NCBI GenBank assembly: GCA_014873095.1
Contig: CP050848.1
Location: forward strand, 4,523,850-4,587,849
DNA length: 64,000 nucleotides
DNA from: Planctomycetales bacterium ZRK34
GTDB lineage: Bacteria; Planctomycetota; Phycisphaerae; Phycisphaerales; Zrk34
Direction: 5' to 3'
The position numbers were made by a program, and so were the translations under genes. This document shows positions 61,211-64,000 of this stretch, piece by piece. A model generated the notes under the pieces. That model was not told the origin of the DNA and did not search any database. It worked only from the letters and a program-made list of their open reading frames with translations. The number at the start of each line of letters is the position of its first letter. Position 1 is the stretch's first letter.

Positions 61211-61967
61211 GCGTGTTGATGCTCAGCACCAGCAGCGTGATCGCGCCGCCGGGGTAGACCGCGATCCACCACGCCTGTTGCATCCAGTCTTTGCCCGTGC
61301 GCAGCATGTTGCCCCACGTCGGGGCGTCCGGGCTGCCGCCGAGCCCGAGGTAACTTAACGCCGCCTCCGCCAGTATCGCCAGCGCCAGTGACAACGTCGT
61401 CTGCACCAGCAGCGGGCCGGTGATGTTCGGCAATACATGGCGCATCACGATGCGCCGCGCCGGCAGGCCCAACGCCCGGGCCGCCTCGACATACGGTTGC
61501 TGTTTGATCGCCATCGTCTGCCCGCGAGCCAGCCGCGCGAAGATCGGTGTGTAAACAATCGCAATCGCCAGCGCGATGTTCATCGGCCCGCGCCCCAGCA
61601 CCGCCAACACCACCAGCGCCATCAGAATCGCCGGCAGCGCGAACATCACATCCATCGCGCGTGACAATACCGCATCGATCCATCCCCCGCGCCAGCCCGC
61701 GACCAGCCCCATCATCGTGCCGGCGAACAGCGCCGCCGCCACCGCCCCGACCGCCACGCCCATCGACGTTCGCGCCCCGTAGATCAGTCGGCTCAGCACA
61801 TCACGTCCAAGTTGATCCGTCCCGCACCAGTGTGCCGCGCTAGGCGCCTCGGCCGCCTGTTCGCCCAACGCATACGGGTCATACGGCGCGAGCCATGGCC
61901 CGAGCAGCGCCATGATCACAAACGCTCCCAGCACGGTGAACATCAACAGTTTCCAGGCGCCCTTCAT
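61164..61967 (-). CDS. Peptide ABC transporter permease, DppC/OppC-like
   Basis: The 267-residue protein has an N-terminal helix, the HWCGTDQLGRDVLSRLIYGAR motif, and the permease EAA-like loop YVEAARALGLPARRIVMRHVLPN. It belongs to the BPD inner-membrane family importing di- or oligopeptides. The end is unusual: after LLVLSINTL the expected conserved LGDxLRDxLDPR is replaced by SGGGASIRPRRSSA, read antisense to the PEP-CTERM gene's 3' end. It overlaps the DppB-like gene by ATGA. Confidence 0.9.
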   Translation of the reverse strand: MKGAWKLLMFTVLGAFVIMALLGPWLAPYDPYALGEQAAEAPSAAHWCGTDQLGRDVLSRLIYGARTSMGVAVGAVAAALFAGTMMGLVAGWRGGWIDAVLSRAMDVMFALPAILMALVVLAVLGRGPMNIALAIAIVYTPIFARLARGQTMAIKQQPYVEAARALGLPARRIVMRHVLPNITGPLLVQTTLSLALAILAEAALSYLGLGGSPDAPTWGNMLRTGKDWMQQAWWIAVYPGGAITLLVLSINTLSGGGASIRPRRSSA

Positions 61968-62920
61968 CGTGTCGCCTCCCCGGCCGTCTCGATGCGCGGA
62001 TCCAGTCGCCCGTGCAGCAGATCGACGATGAGGTTGATCACGATAAACGCCGCCCCGATCAGCAGAATCACACCCTGCAACAGCGGATAATCACGCCGCT
62101 CGATCGCGTGCAGCGCCATCCGCCCAAGCCCCGGCAGGCTGAATACCTGCTCGATCACCACCGACCCGCCCAGCAGATAGCCCGCCTGAATTCCCGCGAT
62201 CGTGAGCACCGGCCCCAGGGCGTTGCGCAGTGCATGGTGAAACCACACGACGCGCGACTTCAGCCCCTTGGCCCGGGCGGTACGAATGTAGTCTTCCTGC
62301 TTGACTGCAAGCATCGCGCCGCGCGTCATCTGCATGATGATCGCCGTGACCGTCGCCCCCAGCGCCGCCGCCGGCATCAACATGTGCGTGATGTTCCGCC
62401 AGGGTGATACCGCCGCCGATACATATCCGCCTGGCGGCAGCCAGCCCAGCCCCAGAGAAAACAGCAGTATCAACATCGTGCCGAGCCAGAACCCCGGCAC
62501 GGAAACACCCACCAGCCCGACGGCTGACACCCCTGCATCGGTGGCGCCCCCCGAACGCACCGCCGCGACCACGCCCAGCGGGATGCCGACGACCAACGCC
62601 ATCGCTAGCGCCATCGCCGCCAGTTGTCCGGTCACCGGCAGGGCGCGCCCGATCATCGTCACCACCGGCTCCCCCGTGGTTGACTCACCGAAGTCGCCTT
62701 GCGCCACGCGTCCGACCCACATGCCATACTGCACGATGACGGGTTTATCGAGGCCGTATTCATCCCGCAGGGCTGCAGCGTCGGCCTGGTTGTAGCGCGC
62801 TCCGAGCATGGCGGTGACCGTATCGCCCGGCGCCAGTCGCACCAGAAAAAACGCCAGCAGCGACAGGCCGACCAGCACGATGGCCGAGGTGATCACGCGA
62901 TGTAACAGATACTGCAGCAT
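61964..62920 (-). CDS. Peptide ABC transporter permease, DppB/OppB-like
   Basis: The ATG at 62920 gives the family N-terminus MLQYLLHRVITSAIVLVGLS. Six hydrophobic segments are visible, with the EAA loop YIRTARAKGLKSRVVWFHHALRN near residue 210 and a C-terminal VIEQVFSLPGLGRMALHAI. It pairs with the DppC-like permease to form the membrane channel. The start lies nine bases past the binding-protein stop codon. Confidence 0.92.
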   Translation of the reverse strand: MLQYLLHRVITSAIVLVGLSLLAFFLVRLAPGDTVTAMLGARYNQADAAALRDEYGLDKPVIVQYGMWVGRVAQGDFGESTTGEPVVTMIGRALPVTGQLAAMALAMALVVGIPLGVVAAVRSGGATDAGVSAVGLVGVSVPGFWLGTMLILLFSLGLGWLPPGGYVSAAVSPWRNITHMLMPAAALGATVTAIIMQMTRGAMLAVKQEDYIRTARAKGLKSRVVWFHHALRNALGPVLTIAGIQAGYLLGGSVVIEQVFSLPGLGRMALHAIERRDYPLLQGVILLIGAAFIVINLIVDLLHGRLDPRIETAGEATR

Positions 62921-62928
62921 GTTCGAAG

Positions 62929-64000
62929 TCAGTCGGTCAGTCGGGTGTGTCGCAGGCTGCGCGTCGTGGCGGTCGGATGCACCTGGTAGCCGTGCACGTT
63001 GTCGCGCCATGCGGAGGTCTGCGGGCTGACGTATAGCGACACGACCGGCGCGTCGGCGGCGATAAGGCGTTGGGCCTGGCGATAGATGGTGATGCGCTGA
63101 TCGCGGTCGAGCGTCCGCCGTCCGCGACGAAGTAGCTCGTCGACCTGCGGGTTGGTGTACTGTTGCTGGTTGTATTTGCCCCCGGAGGTGAACAGGTTGT
63201 AAAGCCAGCCGTCGGGATCGACGAAGCCCACCCAGCCGGCCAGCGTCATGTCAAAGTCACCGGCCCCGAGATCACTGAAAAAGACGGTCGATTCCATCGC
63301 ATCGAGGCGAACGATGATGCCGACGGCTGCGAGTTGTTGCTTGACGACCTCGGCGGCGCGCACCTGGTAATCGAATGCAGAGCCGACCTTCAACGTCGTT
63401 TCAAAACCGTCCGGGTAACCCGCCTTGGCAAGCAGTGCCCGGGCCTTGTCGACATCCCACTGCGGGTACATCCGCAAATTGGCAAAGGCCCAGTGCGTCG
63501 GCGGGATCGACCCACCTTCGAGCACGGTGGCGTGGTCTAACTTCACGAGCCGATTGATCTGCTCGCGGTCGACGGCCCACGCAATTGCCTGCCGCACGCG
63601 CGCATCGTCAAACGGCTTGCGGGAGCAGTTGAGGCCGATGTATTCCCAGAACGTCCCCGGCGCGGATCCTGCGGTCACATGATCAGCCTGCCGCATCACC
63701 TCGATGTCTTTCTCCGGTACGTCGAGCACGAGTTGTATCTGCCCGGTGCGCAGCGCGATCGATCGCGCCATCGGGTCCGGGAGTGGGCGAAACACGACCC
63801 GCTCCAACTGCGGCACGCCCTGTACGTAATACTCCTCGAACCGTTTGAGGATGAGCCGATCCCCCTGACGCCACTCGACCAGCTCAAACGGCCCCGACCC
63901 CGCGTCGATATGACCCAGCGCCCCATCATGCGCCTCGACGACGGTGCGATCGACGATCACGTTCATCGGGTAGGCCAGGTGCGTCAGCAGGGCGGCATCG
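62929..64000 (-). CDS. Peptide ABC transporter substrate-binding protein (5' end outside window)
   Basis: The family 5 extracellular binding protein motif GSGPFELVEWRQGDRLILKR and the later GLNCSRKPFDDARVRQAIAW block identify a DppA/OppA-type receptor. The frame stays open to the right edge upstream of the first internal ATG (63966), encoding ALLTHLAYPMNV, so the N-terminus and signal peptide are off-window. It is the first gene of the transporter unit with the two permeases; no ATPase genes are in view. Confidence 0.92.
   Translation of the reverse strand, partial: DAALLTHLAYPMNVIVDRTVVEAHDGALGHIDAGSGPFELVEWRQGDRLILKRFEEYYVQGVPQLERVVFRPLPDPMARSIALRTGQIQLVLDVPEKDIEVMRQADHVTAGSAPGTFWEYIGLNCSRKPFDDARVRQAIAWAVDREQINRLVKLDHATVLEGGSIPPTHWAFANLRMYPQWDVDKARALLAKAGYPDGFETTLKVGSAFDYQVRAAEVVKQQLAAVGIIVRLDAMESTVFFSDLGAGDFDMTLAGWVGFVDPDGWLYNLFTSGGKYNQQQYTNPQVDELLRRGRRTLDRDQRITIYRQAQRLIAADAPVVSLYVSPQTSAWRDNVHGYQVHPTATTRSLRHTRLTD

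Overview
The window looks like a chromosome segment of a planctomycete, most likely a Phycisphaerae-type bacterium. The evidence is a protein ending in a PEP-CTERM signal followed by an arginine run, a giant surface protein with an N-terminal LEPR-XLL motif, and a PqqD/M50/HlyD protein next to a SecA paralogue. The taxonomic call is inference; there is no rRNA here.

Positions 1-17551 are the integrase-proximal part of a prophage that ends at a tRNA-Ile gene (17552-17625, minus). Almost all its genes read leftward: integrase, two plus-strand genes of unknown function, a gene-poor switch region (13505-14718), small genes closed by intrinsic terminators, a sigma-like regulator, then a tightly overlapping late operon. 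The late operon carries a membrane protein, a sulfotransferase and two glycosyltransferases, a LamG protein, HNH nuclease, small and large terminase, a portal fused to a Mu gpF-like minor head domain, and the prohead protease. The capsid gene and the far attachment site lie beyond the left edge.

Positions 17626-22880 are ordinary GC-rich chromosome: a dgcN-dgcA pair (D-glutamate N-acetylation and racemisation), an ECF sigma factor with a membrane-anchored partner and a PDZ protein, and a tRNA-Ala.

Positions 22880-57850 form the most interesting locus. Three minus-strand genes encode a C-terminally short SecA paralogue, a PqqD-M50 protease-HlyD fusion and a GAF-HlyD membrane protein. Divergent from them, a 22.5-kb gene encodes a 7,489-residue protein: LEPR-XLL motif, SdrD-like and PKD domains, several tandem repeat blocks, a von Willebrand A domain split by about 1,780 residues of PPC-type repeats, a stack of cadherin-like domains, an RHS/YD barrel and a C-terminal nuclease-like toxin. 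Downstream lies an array of displaced tips: immunity candidate 1, an IS end, an orphan RHS core with a different toxin tail plus immunity candidate 2, an IS4-type element, a third tail fragment plus a formylglycine-generating-enzyme-like candidate immunity protein, and a decayed IS copy. I read this as a polymorphic-toxin system on a planctomycete giant surface protein, with a dedicated export/processing cluster and an IS-punctuated reservoir of alternative tips.

Positions 57850-64000 return to housekeeping and surface genes: a PQQ-type beta-propeller protein, a two-module PEP-CTERM protein, and a dipeptide/oligopeptide ABC transporter (two permeases and the right-edge-truncated binding protein). 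A 54-bp palindrome occurs twice, at 20047 and 57928.
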